In this document: piece by piece, positions 54,228 to 63,873 of the stretch
Layout: each line of letters begins with the position of its first letter
Numbering within the stretch: position 1 is the first letter of the stretch
DNA from: Salinicola corii
Lineage (GTDB): Bacteria > Pseudomonadota > Gammaproteobacteria > Pseudomonadales > Halomonadaceae
Length of the DNA stretch: 64,000 nucleotides
Assembly: GCF_008298015.1 (NCBI RefSeq)
Contig: NZ_VTPX01000013.1
Coordinates: forward strand, 32,405 to 96,404
Reading direction: 5' to 3'
Position numbers and translations under genes: made by a program
Notes under the pieces: model-generated
Databases searched by the model: none
What the model saw: the letters and a program-made list of their open reading frames with translations, nothing else
Told to the model about the DNA's origin: nothing

Positions 54228-57031
54228 CAGACGGTCTCCTTTTCGTTCTCTTTGCTGGGCCGGTGTCGTGTGGTCAGTTTGCCCAGATTGGCCAGAATCA
54301 TCAGCGTGGCACCGACGACCGTCAGGTAGACCCCGAGATCGAACAGCATTGCCGTGGCCAGCTCGATTTCGCCGATATAGGGGATCGAGAAATGGCCGAA
54401 GGCGGAGGTCAGGAAATTGTGGCCGAACAGCCAACTGCCGAGCCCGGTCAAGGTGGCGATGGCGACGCCTGTCACGGCGATGGGCTGGTACTGGAAGGAG
54501 AGGCGTTGCTGGGCCCAGTCCACGCCCCGCGCGATATAGAGGAGGATCAGCGCGACCGCCGTCACCAGACCGGCGATGAAGCCGCCGCCGGGTTCGTTGT
54601 GACCCCGCAGGAAGATGAACACCGAGACCAGCAGCGCCAACGGCAGCAGGCTTTGTGACACGGTCGCCAACAGCATGGGGTGCAGATCCCGGGACCAGGG
54701 GCGGCCTTCGCTGTCGCTCGATGGCATGAACAGGCGCAGGCGATTGAGCAGCTTGTAGATGCCGATGGCAGCGATGCAGAGCACGGTGATCTCGCCGAGC
54801 GTATCGAATCCGCGGAAGTCGACCAGAATGACGTTGACTACGTTGTGCCCGCCACCGCCGCTGACGCTGTTGTCGAGGAAGAAACCGGAGATGCTGTCCA
54901 TCGGCCGGGTCAACAAGGCGTAGTTGAGGCTCGCCACTACACCACCGAAACCGGCTGCCAGCAGCACGTCCCTCACCACGCGTGCGCCGCTGGATTCCTT
55001 AGGCGTGCGCTGGGGCAGGAAGAACAGTGCCAGCATCAGCAGAATGACGGTCACCACTTCGACCGCCAGTTGCGTCAGCGCGAGATCGGGGGCGGAAAAG
55101 CGGGCGAACGCCAGCGATACCATCAGCCCCACGACCGACAGCATCATCAGCGAGACCAGGCGACGGCGGTGGAGAATGGCGGTACCCAGGCCCGCCAGAA
55201 TCGTAATACCGGCGCCGGCGAGCAGCAGGCCGTCGAGCGGCTGCGGTTGGCGCGAGCCCTGCAACTGATCGAGATCCAGCAGTCCGCTGCCGGTAAGGAA
55301 CAGTACGGCCACGATCAGCCACAGCATGTAGCGCTGCAGCGAGCCGTTCTCCAGCCGATCGATGGTGACCTGAGTCCATTGCAGCAGGCGACGCACGCTG
55401 TGCTCGAAGATCATCAGTGCGTTGCGCTGCGGGAACTGGCGCTGGAAGTTGAACAGATTGCGGCGCACGGTATAGATGCCGACACCGCCGGCCAGCGCGA
55501 TGGCGCTCATCAGCAGCGGGAGGTTGAAGCCGTGCCAGATCGACAACTGAAGCTCCGGCCTCGGCGCCAGGATCGTGGCCCGGGCGGCGGCATCGAGCAG
55601 TCCGGAAACGATCACTGCCGGTATCAGCCCGATGACGATGCACAGGCCGACCAGAATCAGCATGGGCAGGCGCATCGGGAACGGCGCTTCATGCGGCGTC
55701 TTGGGAAGCTCCTTCGCCTCCGGGCCGAAGAAGACATTGCGAATCAGACGCAGCGAATAGGCCACCGACAGCACGCTGCCGAGCGTTGCCAGGACCGGGA
55801 TCAGCCAGGCCAGGCCGCCCAGCAGGCCGCTCTCCAGGGTCTCGGTCAGCATCATCTCCTTGGAGATGAAGCCGTTGAGCAGGGGCACTCCCGCCATCGA
55901 GGCCGCGGCCAGGCCCGCCAGCGCCGCCGTCATAGGCATGCTGCGGCGCAGCCCGCTCAGCTTGCGGATGTCACGCGTGCCGGTTTCGTGGTCGATGATC
56001 CCGGAGGACATGAACAGCGCCGCCTTGAACGTGGCGTGGTTGATGATGTGGAAGAGCCCCGCCACCACGGCCAGCTTGCTGTCCAGCCCGAACAGCATGG
56101 TGATCAGGCCCAGGTGGCTCACGGTGGAGAACGCCAGCACGCCCTTGAGATCGTACTTGAGCAAAGCAAAATAGGCGGCGTAGATCATCGTCACCAGCCC
56201 GGTGAGGGTGACGATGTAGAGCCACAACTGGGAGCCGGCCAGCGCCGGGTGCAGGCGGGCGAGCAGGAAGACGCCCGCCTTGACCATGGTGGCGGAGTGC
56301 AGAAACGCCGAGACTGGTGTCGGTGCGGCCATCGCATGCGGGAGCCAGAAGTGGAAAGGAAACTGTGCCGATTTGGTGAACGCGCCGAGCAACACCAGCA
56401 GCAGCGCCGGCAGATAACGGGGGTCGGCCTGGATGAGATCGCGGCTGTCGAGTACCGTCTGCATGTCGTAGGTGCCGACGATATGGCCGATCAGCAGGAA
56501 ACCGGCCAGCATCGCCAATCCGCCCATGCCGGTAACCGCCAGTGCCATGCGCGCGCCGCGACGTGCCTCGCTCTGCTGATACCAATAGCCGATCAGCAGA
56601 AACGACGACAGACTGGTCAACTCCCAGAACACCCACAGTAGCAACAGGTTGTCGGCCATCACGATGCCGATCATGGACGTCATGAACAGCATTAGATAGG
56701 CGTAGAAGCGCGGCATGCTGTCCTCGGGCGCCAGGTAGTAGCGGGCGTAGAGAATGATCAGCAGCCCGATACCCAGAATCAACAGCAGGAACAGCAGCGA
56801 GAGGCCGTCGAGCCGGAATGCCAAATCGAGGCCCAGTTGCGGCACCCAGCTCATGCTGGAGTGGTAGACCTCGCCCGCCACCACGCCCGGGGCATGGGCG
56901 ATCACGATGCCCAGCGCGATCGCGGGAAGCAGGGCGGTGGACCAGGCATTGAGGTTGCGTTGCCGGTTACTGCTCAGCAACGGTACGAGGCTGCCCAGTA
57001 GCGGCAGCAGAACGATCAGCGGCAGTGACAT
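54227..57031 (-). CDS. mrpA: Fused Mrp antiporter subunit A/B
   Basis: A 934-residue membrane protein, first gene of the operon. Residues 1 to about 780 are the NuoL-like MrpA ([38 protein letters not shown]). The end, from about 800, is an MrpB domain ([28 protein letters not shown]). A separate mrpB is absent, so this is the six-gene group 2 (Pha/Sha-type) system. The complex exports Na+ and K+ in exchange for H+ and supports salt and alkali tolerance. The ATG at 57031 has no strong ribosome site. The promoter must lie in the long gap to its right. Confidence 0.94.
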   Translation of the reverse strand: MSLPLIVLLPLLGSLVPLLSSNRQRNLNAWSTALLPAIALGIVIAHAPGVVAGEVYHSSMSWVPQLGLDLAFRLDGLSLLFLLLILGIGLLIILYARYYLAPEDSMPRFYAYLMLFMTSMIGIVMADNLLLLWVFWELTSLSSFLLIGYWYQQSEARRGARMALAVTGMGGLAMLAGFLLIGHIVGTYDMQTVLDSRDLIQADPRYLPALLLVLLGAFTKSAQFPFHFWLPHAMAAPTPVSAFLHSATMVKAGVFLLARLHPALAGSQLWLYIVTLTGLVTMIYAAYFALLKYDLKGVLAFSTVSHLGLITMLFGLDSKLAVVAGLFHIINHATFKAALFMSSGIIDHETGTRDIRKLSGLRRSMPMTAALAGLAAASMAGVPLLNGFISKEMMLTETLESGLLGGLAWLIPVLATLGSVLSVAYSLRLIRNVFFGPEAKELPKTPHEAPFPMRLPMLILVGLCIVIGLIPAVIVSGLLDAAARATILAPRPELQLSIWHGFNLPLLMSAIALAGGVGIYTVRRNLFNFQRQFPQRNALMIFEHSVRRLLQWTQVTIDRLENGSLQRYMLWLIVAVLFLTGSGLLDLDQLQGSRQPQPLDGLLLAGAGITILAGLGTAILHRRRLVSLMMLSVVGLMVSLAFARFSAPDLALTQLAVEVVTVILLMLALFFLPQRTPKESSGARVVRDVLLAAGFGGVVASLNYALLTRPMDSISGFFLDNSVSGGGGHNVVNVILVDFRGFDTLGEITVLCIAAIGIYKLLNRLRLFMPSSDSEGRPWSRDLHPMLLATVSQSLLPLALLVSVFIFLRGHNEPGGGFIAGLVTAVALILLYIARGVDWAQQRLSFQYQPIAVTGVAIATLTGLGSWLFGHNFLTSAFGHFSIPYIGEIELATAMLFDLGVYLTVVGATLMILANLGKLTTRHRPSKENEKETV

Positions 57032-57880
57032 GAAGTTGTCGCTCTATTCTTGGATCAGGGAGGCCCGTTTCTCGATCTGCCTCATGGCGGCAGCCGGTCG
57101 GCTCGAGCTTCGGTTCGCGCCGTCGCGATCGATCCGCGATCCCATCTCGCCTCAGTGTAAGCGATGTTGCCAGTCGCACGAGGCGTGCGTCTTGGGACGT
57201 GGTCGACGTCGGGGCGATGATGGCCTTTCTCCGCGCGAGACGAAGCGGTAGCCGTCTACGGACAAGTGGCGATGGCGATACCCATGATGCCATGGGGTAG
57301 CTGTTGCCAGATCAGAGGCGCTGGGGCGGATCGGTCAGGTAAGGACGACGAACGCCGCGAGGTGCCAGCATCCAGGCGGGGGTCTGGCTCCGAAGTGTGA
57401 TCGTGCCGGCAATGGATGGCAGAGTCTGGGCACCGATACGAGTCGGGGCACCAATACGACAGGTCGCGCATGTCAGCGAAAGCTGGCTAGGCATGTGGCC
57501 CGGCATGGTGTCTCTCCTCCCTTCAGTAAACGCCTGGTCATGGTTCGCTGAGCGCGAAATTATTGAAAATATTAATAAATTATGGAAACCGAATGGTGGC
57601 GTTGGTCCGACTTTACCACGCCGATATACACCTAGCCATAGGTTGCAATGGATGGCGGTTGCCCCGGCGCGGACGAGCGGGGCCTCGGGTCCGGGCCAAA
57701 GGGAAGCGCGCTGCGCCGGGGGCGGACGGCGCTTTCGGCCCTCGCGCAGGGAACGAGGACGTCGGCCGCGGGTCGCTTCCCCGGGCGACGGGATACGCTA
57801 CACTGCGGTGCAATCCGCCAGCGCAACCGCGTCGGCGTCCAGCGTCTCTTGGAACCACTTCAGCATAAGGATGTGCCCCC
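57032..57880. other. Long non-coding gap between mrpA and the transglycosylase gene
   Basis: About 850 bases with divergent genes on either side. I see no convincing gene: frames here lack ribosome sites and family resemblance. It holds an A+T-rich island at about 57555-57595, two imperfect direct copies of GGGCACC(G/A)ATACGA at 57428-57441 and 57446-57459 (18-base period), and a TACACT -10-like element at 57799-57804 that may serve the transglycosylase gene. Confidence 0.55.
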
Positions 57881-59230
57881 GTGAAGCGTTCACTACCGGT
57901 CAAGGCTCCTGCCACACTCTCGCTCTGCCTCTCGCTGGCGCTACTGGGATGTCAGAGCGTCGCCGATACCAATACCGCGTCGAAAAGTCGCACCGGCGAA
58001 ATGATCTCCTCTACCGCTCCCCAGGAGACGACGTCGAGCACGTCCGACCCCCGGACGGCGACCGAGGAGACTGCCAATGGCTCCGCGGATACCGGGATCG
58101 TGCAGGATCCGGCCGGATTCGACGCCTGGGTCGACGAGTTTCGGCAGCGGGCGGCCGCCGAGGGCATCGATCAGGCAACGCTGGCGCAAGCGTTCGATCG
58201 GGTCAGTTACCAGCCACGCATTCTCGAGTACAACCGCTCCCAGCCCGAATTCACCCGCCAGATCTGGAGCTATCTCGACAGTGCCGTCTCGGCGTCGCGC
58301 GTCTCCAATGGTCGCGAGCGTCTTGCCGCTAACCGTGCCACGGTGGATGAGGTCACGCAAAAATATGGCGTCCCCGGGGAAATCATCGTTGCCATCTGGG
58401 GGATCGAGAGCAACTACGGCAGCAACTTCGGCGACTTCGAAACCATCGATGCGCTCTCGACGCTGGGTTTCGACGGCCGCCGTCGGTCGTTTGCGCGAGG
58501 CGAGCTGATGGCCGCGCTGAAGATACTGCAGAACGGCGATATCGACCGGGATCAAATGCGGGGTTCCTGGGCCGGGGCGATGGGGCATACCCAGTTCATT
58601 CCGAGCAGTTTCCTGGCCTATGCGGTGGACGAGGACGGCGATGGCCGCCGGGATATCTGGGGCAGCATACCCGACGTAATGGCCTCGACGGCCAACTACT
58701 TGGATGCTTCCGGCTGGCAACGTGGACAACCCTGGGGGGTCGAGGTCACGCTGCCGGACGACTTCGATTACTCCCAGACCGAACTGGCGGTGCGCCACGC
58801 CGCCCAGGCATGGCAGGCGCAGGGCGTGAAGCGCCTAGACGGCCAGTCGTTGCCGGACTTCGATCAGGCCTCGGTGATCGCCCCCGCGGGCGCCCGAGGG
58901 CCGGCGTTTCTGGTCGGCCACAACTTCCGTGTGATCATGCGCTACAACGCCTCGACCAGTTACGCGCTGGCCGTCGCCACGCTGTCGGACCGGCTGGCCG
59001 GACGACCGGGAATCCAGGGCGAATGGCCACGCGATGAGCCGGCGTTGTCGCGTGATCGCATTCGACGCATGCAGCAGGGCCTCAATGCTCACGGCTTCGA
59101 TGTCGGTACGCCTGATGGCCTGGTCGGCCCCAATACTCGGGCGGGGTTGCGAGCCTATCAGCGCAGCATCGGCGTTATCCCCGACGGCTATCCCACGCAG
59201 TCCCTGATCCAGCGCCTGACCAACGGCTGA
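57881..59230 (+). CDS. Lytic murein transglycosylase, MltB family, with peptidoglycan-binding domain
   Basis: A 449-residue lipoprotein. The signal sequence ends in the lipobox ALLGC with Cys24 as lipid site. A Ser/Thr-rich linker of about 50 residues follows. The catalytic SLT_2 domain has the acid Glu in WGIESNYGSNFG and the MGHTQFIPSSF segment. A C-terminal PG_binding_1 domain (RIRRMQQGLNAHGFDVGTPDG, then LVGPNTRAGLRAYQR) targets the wall. It cleaves the glycan backbone to leave 1,6-anhydro ends. It begins with GTG at 57881, nine bases after AAGGA. Confidence 0.93.
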   Translation: MKRSLPVKAPATLSLCLSLALLGCQSVADTNTASKSRTGEMISSTAPQETTSSTSDPRTATEETANGSADTGIVQDPAGFDAWVDEFRQRAAAEGIDQATLAQAFDRVSYQPRILEYNRSQPEFTRQIWSYLDSAVSASRVSNGRERLAANRATVDEVTQKYGVPGEIIVAIWGIESNYGSNFGDFETIDALSTLGFDGRRRSFARGELMAALKILQNGDIDRDQMRGSWAGAMGHTQFIPSSFLAYAVDEDGDGRRDIWGSIPDVMASTANYLDASGWQRGQPWGVEVTLPDDFDYSQTELAVRHAAQAWQAQGVKRLDGQSLPDFDQASVIAPAGARGPAFLVGHNFRVIMRYNASTSYALAVATLSDRLAGRPGIQGEWPRDEPALSRDRIRRMQQGLNAHGFDVGTPDGLVGPNTRAGLRAYQRSIGVIPDGYPTQSLIQRLTNG

Positions 59231-59240
59231 CCCCCGTCTC

Positions 59241-59274
59241 GACGCGCGGCGGGAAGCATTCCCCGCCGCGCGTC
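59241..59274. terminator. Strong hairpin after the transglycosylase gene
   Basis: GACGCGCGGCGGG / CCCGCCGCGCGTC, a perfect 13-bp GC-rich stem with an eight-base loop, ten bases after the stop. There is no T-run, so it may end transcription only partly, or protect the mRNA 3' end. Confidence 0.6.
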
Positions 59275-59489
59275 CGCTTATTGCCATGCTCGACAACCTC
59301 GGCGTCTCGGCATCGAGCTGATTCGCGACCCCGCGAGCTGGCTGGGCCGACATTCATCGATGGCTCAGGTCTCGGCAGGTTGACGCCACTCGCCATCTCC
59401 CCGGTGTTGTCGGCGATGAGGCGGCGCATCAGATTTCGGTCACCGCCGCCGGTACGACTGCCCATCGAGTCGCTGGACGGGCGGTGGCG

Positions 59490-60200
59490 TCAGAATAGTC
59501 GCGCGAGCAGCGCGGTAACGGCGGTTTCCACGCGCAGAATGCGCTCTCCCAGATGAATCCCCTCGAAGCCCAGCTCGAGAAACTTTTCGACCTCGTAATC
59601 GACGAAACCGCCCTCCGGGCCGATCGCCAGCAGCGTCGGCTCGGTGATGGCGCGTGGGCAGGCCTGGGCCAGGCCGGGGTGCGCCAGCAGGCCACACTGG
59701 CCCTCGAGAAGGGGCGGCAGCCGATCTTCCACGAACGGTTTGAAACGGGTTTCCAGCATGATCTCCGGCAGCCGGGTATCGCGTGCCTGCTCCAGCCCGA
59801 GCAGCAAGTGCTGGCGGATCTTCTCCGGCTTCAGTTCGGGGGATTGCCAGTAGCTCTTCTCGACGCGTCGGGTATGCATCAAGGTCACGCGTTTGACCCC
59901 CAGCGCCGAGACGTGCTCCAGCGTTCTCGCCAGCATCCGCGGGCGAGGCAGCGCCAGCAGCAGGTGCACCGGCAGTGGCGCCGGCGGCTCGCGGTCGAGG
60001 GTGATCCGGAACCGCGCCTCGGTATCGCTCAGCGCGAGCAGTTCCCCGCGCCCCATCAGGCCATCCAGGGCGCCCACGGTCAGGCTGTCACCGGGGGTCG
60101 CGCGGTGGACATCGACGAGGTGGCGCAGGCGGCGCGGATCACGAATGGTGGCGTGGGTGTCGTCCAGCCACTCGTCGGGCTGTAGCAGGATCAGGTTCAT
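59490..60200 (-). CDS. rsmE: 16S rRNA (uracil-1498-N3)-methyltransferase
   Basis: A 236-residue SPOUT methyltransferase that methylates U1498 of 16S rRNA. An N-terminal PUA-like domain (DPRRLRHLVDVHRATPGDSLTVG) is followed by the knotted domain with LLAIGPEGGF near residue 190 and LGERILRVETAVTALL at the end. The ATG at 60200 gives the usual MNLILL start; an in-frame ATG 15 codons upstream is unlikely. No clear ribosome site is seen. Confidence 0.94.
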   Translation of the reverse strand: MNLILLQPDEWLDDTHATIRDPRRLRHLVDVHRATPGDSLTVGALDGLMGRGELLALSDTEARFRITLDREPPAPLPVHLLLALPRPRMLARTLEHVSALGVKRVTLMHTRRVEKSYWQSPELKPEKIRQHLLLGLEQARDTRLPEIMLETRFKPFVEDRLPPLLEGQCGLLAHPGLAQACPRAITEPTLLAIGPEGGFVDYEVEKFLELGFEGIHLGERILRVETAVTALLARLF

Positions 60201-60416
60201 GAGATAACAGTTCAACACAGTGTCGGGAGCTGGCAGGGTCGTCATTCTGCCTGAGCGCTGCGCTCGAACCTAGCTGCGCGTGAACGTGGGCGGTCATGGA
60301 TATGGAATCCCCTAGCGATGCACAGGATTGCCATCGATGGAGTACAGCGGCGAGCGGGATGCCTTTCTGACATAATGTCCCATTCACTCAGTCACAGCTT
60401 CAGAAGAAGGCTAGCG

Positions 60417-61712
60417 ATGAAGGTTCTGATCATTGGCGGGGGCGGGCGCGAACATGCGCTGGCATGGAAAGCGGCACAATCGCCGCGGGTCGAGACGGTA
60501 TTCGTGGCGCCAGGCAATGCCGGCACCGCGCGGGAGCCGGGGCTGACCAACGTTGCCATCGATGTCATGGAGAGCGAGGCGCTGATCGCCTTCGCCCGTG
60601 ACAACGCGGTCGACCTGACGATCGTCGGTCCGGAAGCCCCGCTCGTCGCCGGCGTCGTCGATGCCTTTCAGTCGGCCGGGTTGGCGATCTTCGGTCCGAG
60701 CGAAGGTGCCGCCCAGCTCGAGGGCTCCAAGGCGTTCACCAAGGACTTCCTGGCACGCCATTCGATCCCCTCCGCCGATTACCGGACCTTCAGTGACGTC
60801 GCTCCCGCGCTGGCCTACCTGAAGCAGATGGGGGCGCCGATCGTGATCAAGGCCGATGGCCTGGCGGCGGGAAAGGGCGTTGTGGTGGCGATGACCGAAG
60901 CCGAAGCCGAGGCGGCGATTCGCGACATGCTCGAGGACAACGCCTTCGGCGACGCCGGCGCGCGGGTGGTGATCGAGGAGTTTCTCGACGGCGAGGAGGC
61001 GAGCTTCATCGTCATGGTCGACGGCGAGCACGTGCTGCCGATGGCCACCAGCCAGGACCACAAGCGGGCGGGTGATGGCGACACCGGCCCCAACACCGGC
61101 GGCATGGGGGCCTACTCTCCCGCGCCGGTAGTCACCGCGAGCGTCAATCAGCGCATTATGGACGAGGTGATCCTGCCCACGGTTCGCGGCATGGCCGCCG
61201 AGGGACATCCCTACACAGGCTTTCTCTATGCCGGACTGATGATCGACGCCGATGGCGCCCCCAAGGTGATCGAGTACAACTGCCGCTTCGGCGATCCGGA
61301 AACCCAGCCGATCCTGATGCGCCTGAAAGGCGATCTGGTGGCGCTGTGTCAGGCGGCGCTCGAGGGCAAGCTCGATCAGATCGAGTGCGAGTGGGATTCG
61401 CGTGCCGCCGTCGGTGTGGTGCTGGCGGCGGAAGGCTATCCCGGCAGCTATCGCAAGGGTGACGAGATCACTGGGCTCGAGGCGGCCGATGCAGCTAGCT
61501 GCAAGGTCTTTCACGCCGGTACCCGCATGAGCGACGATGGTCGCGTCGTCACCAGCGGTGGTCGCGTGCTATGTGTGACCGCTCTCGGCGATACGGTCGG
61601 CGCCGCAACGGCGCAGGCTTACGCCGGTCTCGAGCTGGTGCGCTGGGCCGGCGCCGAGTACCGTCGCGATATTGCCTATCGTGCCATCGCCCGAGAGCGT
61701 CATCCGGACTGA
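60417..61712 (+). CDS. purD: Phosphoribosylamine-glycine ligase
   Basis: A 431-residue ATP-grasp enzyme that makes glycinamide ribonucleotide, step 2 of purine synthesis. The N-terminal MKVLIIGGGGREHALAW, the ATP-grasp core with KADGLAAGKGVVVA, the TSQDHKRAGDGDTGPNTGGM stretch, and EYNCRFGDPETQ are typical. AGAAGG precedes the ATG at 60417. It is divergent from rsmE. No purH is adjacent, although many relatives have purHD together. Confidence 0.97.
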   Translation: MKVLIIGGGGREHALAWKAAQSPRVETVFVAPGNAGTAREPGLTNVAIDVMESEALIAFARDNAVDLTIVGPEAPLVAGVVDAFQSAGLAIFGPSEGAAQLEGSKAFTKDFLARHSIPSADYRTFSDVAPALAYLKQMGAPIVIKADGLAAGKGVVVAMTEAEAEAAIRDMLEDNAFGDAGARVVIEEFLDGEEASFIVMVDGEHVLPMATSQDHKRAGDGDTGPNTGGMGAYSPAPVVTASVNQRIMDEVILPTVRGMAAEGHPYTGFLYAGLMIDADGAPKVIEYNCRFGDPETQPILMRLKGDLVALCQAALEGKLDQIECEWDSRAAVGVVLAAEGYPGSYRKGDEITGLEAADAASCKVFHAGTRMSDDGRVVTSGGRVLCVTALGDTVGAATAQAYAGLELVRWAGAEYRRDIAYRAIARERHPD

Positions 61713-61885
61713 GAAACGTCAGCCATCCTGAAGAAGTCAGGCGCTTTAGAAACAAGGAAAATCCGCCATGCAGCAAGTGAGGCATCGATCGACGATCGGA
61801 CAGCAGCTCGAGCGCTCAAGCTGCCGCGGCATTGTGGCGGGGTTCTGCACTAGCCGGTCGAACTTGCTGAATGAAGAGGTTCTGC

Positions 61886-62758
61886 ATGTCGCGTGAATTT
61901 CCGATCATCGCGGTGACGGGCTCTTCCGGCGCGGGCACCACCACGGTCAAGCGCACCTTCGAGCGCATGTTCGCCCGCGAGGACGTGCACGCCGCGTTCA
62001 TCGACGGCGATGCCTTTCATCGCTATTCGCGGGCGGAATTGGCGCAGATTCTTCAAGTCGAGCCGGAGCGCAAGGCGGAACTTTCTCACTTCTCGGTCAA
62101 TGCCAACCTGCTCGACCATCTCGATGCGCTGTTCCAGGAGTACGGGGAGAGTGGCAAGGGCACCTATCGCCACTACATTCATGCCGAAGACAAGCGCATG
62201 ATCGAGGCGGGCTGGCAGGTCGGGACCTTCACCGACTGGCAGCCGATCCCCAGCGGCACCGATCTGATGCTCTACGAGGGACTGCACGGTGGTTTGGTGA
62301 CCCACGAGGTCGATATCGCCAGGCATGTCGACATGCTGATCGGCGTGGCGCCGACGATCAATCTCGAGTGGTTGCAGAAGATCGATCGCGATACCAAGCT
62401 GCGCGGCTACTCTCAGGAAGCGGTCATCGACACCATCCTCGGGCGCATGCACGACTACGTGCGCTACATCCAGCCCCAGCTGTCGCGCACGCACATCAAT
62501 TTCCAGCGCGTGCCGACGGTCGATACCTCGAACCCGTTCGAGCTGCAGGACGTGCCCAACGATGGCGAGTCGTTCGTGGTCATTCGGTTCCGGGATCCGG
62601 CGGCCGTCGACTTTCCCTACCTGGTCACCATGATTCATGATGCCTTCATGAGCCGACCCAATACGCTGGTCGTCCCGGGGGCGCGCCTGTCGCTGGCGAT
62701 GGACCTGATCCTCGCACCCCAGGTGCGCCAACTGCTGGCCCAGCGCCGTTTTCGTTGA
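61886..62758 (+). CDS. prkB: Phosphoribulokinase-like protein PrkB
   Basis: A 290-residue P-loop kinase. Walker A is GSSGAGTTTVKR, followed by DGDAFHRYSRAEL and HYIHAEDKRM. It matches the proteobacterial PrkB group, close in length to the E. coli protein (289). Despite the name, the window has no RuBisCO, and the family is common in heterotrophs; the real substrate is uncertain. The ATG at 61886 follows AGAGG by six bases; an ATG five codons upstream is possible. It precedes hinT by 45 bases. Confidence 0.92.
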   Translation: MSREFPIIAVTGSSGAGTTTVKRTFERMFAREDVHAAFIDGDAFHRYSRAELAQILQVEPERKAELSHFSVNANLLDHLDALFQEYGESGKGTYRHYIHAEDKRMIEAGWQVGTFTDWQPIPSGTDLMLYEGLHGGLVTHEVDIARHVDMLIGVAPTINLEWLQKIDRDTKLRGYSQEAVIDTILGRMHDYVRYIQPQLSRTHINFQRVPTVDTSNPFELQDVPNDGESFVVIRFRDPAAVDFPYLVTMIHDAFMSRPNTLVVPGARLSLAMDLILAPQVRQLLAQRRFR

Positions 62759-62803
62759 GCCTTGTCGCCGACCGATACCTCAATTCCGACATCAGGAGCT
62801 CCC

Positions 62804-63148
62804 ATGGAGCCGACACTCTTCAGCAAGATCATCGACCGCGAGATACCGGCGGATATCGTCTACGAAGACGACGAGGTGCTGGCCTTCAATGACATCGATC
62901 CGAAGGCGCCCACGCATATTCTGATCATCCCCAAGAAAGCGATTGCCACCCTCAACGACATCGAGGAAGGCGATCTGGCGCTGATCGGACGGTTGCAATA
63001 CACCGCGGCCAAGCTGGCCAAGGAACTCGGGTTCGCCGAGGAAGGCTATCGTGTGGTGATGAACTGCAACGAAGCGGGCGGGCAGTCGGTCTATCATATC
63101 CACATGCACTTGCTGGGTGGGCGTCGCATGCAGTGGCCGCCAGGCTGA
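62804..63148 (+). CDS. hinT: HIT-family purine nucleoside phosphoramidase
   Basis: A 114-residue histidine-triad protein that hydrolyses AMP-lysine and other phosphoramidates. The triad HIHMH is at residues 98-102 and the nucleotide-binding segment [16 protein letters not shown] is intact. CAGGAG precedes the ATG at 62804. It lies between prkB and coq7 on one strand and may be co-transcribed. Confidence 0.95.
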   Translation: MEPTLFSKIIDREIPADIVYEDDEVLAFNDIDPKAPTHILIIPKKAIATLNDIEEGDLALIGRLQYTAAKLAKELGFAEEGYRVVMNCNEAGGQSVYHIHMHLLGGRRMQWPPG

Positions 63149-63191
63149 AAACCGGTTTGCTCGCCCGAGTGGCGTCAACAAGGAGGTTTCG

Positions 63192-63833
63192 ATGACTCGC
63201 AAGATTTCCCGCGCCGACAATCTGATCCACCAGTTCGATACGGTGTTGCGCACGCTGGTGCCCAGAGCGGCCCAGCCCAGCCGACCCTCTCCGGCCAACG
63301 TGCAACCCGACAGTCATCTCGACGAGGACCAGCGCCATCACGTGGCGGGGCTGATGCGCATCAATCACACTGGCGAAGTGTGCGCGCAGGCGCTCTACCA
63401 GGGGCAGGGGCTGACGGCCAAATTGACCGAGACTCGCCAGCGCATGGAAGAGGCGGCGGCGGAGGAAATCGATCATCTGGCCTGGTGCGATCAGCGCCTG
63501 CAAGAGCTCGACAGCCGTACCAGCTATCTCAATCCGGCGTTTTACGTGGCGTCGTTCGGGCTGGGAGCGGTGGCTGGGGCGATCGGCGATCGGGTCAGCC
63601 TGGGATTCGTCGCCGCCACGGAAGAGCAGGTGGGGCGGCATCTCGAGGCCCATCTGCGCAAGCTGCCGATCGACGACAAGCGCTCGCGCGCGGTGCTCGA
63701 GCAGATGCGCATCGACGAAGCGCAGCACGAGCGCTGGGCGCTGGAGTCCGGCGGCCAGCGCTTCCCGCTGCCGCTGAAGTGGGGCATGCGGCTGATGTCG
63801 AAGGTGATGACCAAGAGCGTCTATCGCCTCTGA
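63192..63833 (+). CDS. coq7: Demethoxyubiquinone hydroxylase Coq7
   Basis: A 213-residue di-iron monooxygenase that hydroxylates the ring in ubiquinone synthesis (the alternative to UbiF). Iron ligands lie in [27 protein letters not shown] and [13 protein letters not shown], the duplicated ExxH pattern of Coq7. AGGAGG gives a strong ribosome site for the ATG. The IS element begins 41 bases after the stop, leaving the gene intact. Confidence 0.96.
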   Translation: MTRKISRADNLIHQFDTVLRTLVPRAAQPSRPSPANVQPDSHLDEDQRHHVAGLMRINHTGEVCAQALYQGQGLTAKLTETRQRMEEAAAEEIDHLAWCDQRLQELDSRTSYLNPAFYVASFGLGAVAGAIGDRVSLGFVAATEEQVGRHLEAHLRKLPIDDKRSRAVLEQMRIDEAQHERWALESGGQRFPLPLKWGMRLMSKVMTKSVYRL

Positions 63834-63873
63834 TCCATGGGCTACGGGCTACGAAGAAAGCCAGCGACAAATG

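Noticed and set aside
54680..56641. A 653-codon open frame opposite mrpA
   Set aside because: It mirrors the codon pattern of the real gene on the other strand: Gln/His/Arg-rich, no membrane helices, no ribosome site. Long antisense frames are expected in GC-rich coding DNA.
57397..58332. A 311-codon frame running from the gap into the transglycosylase gene
   Set aside because: Its second half overlaps the transglycosylase in another frame, the first half is Arg/Gly-rich noise, and there is no ribosome site.
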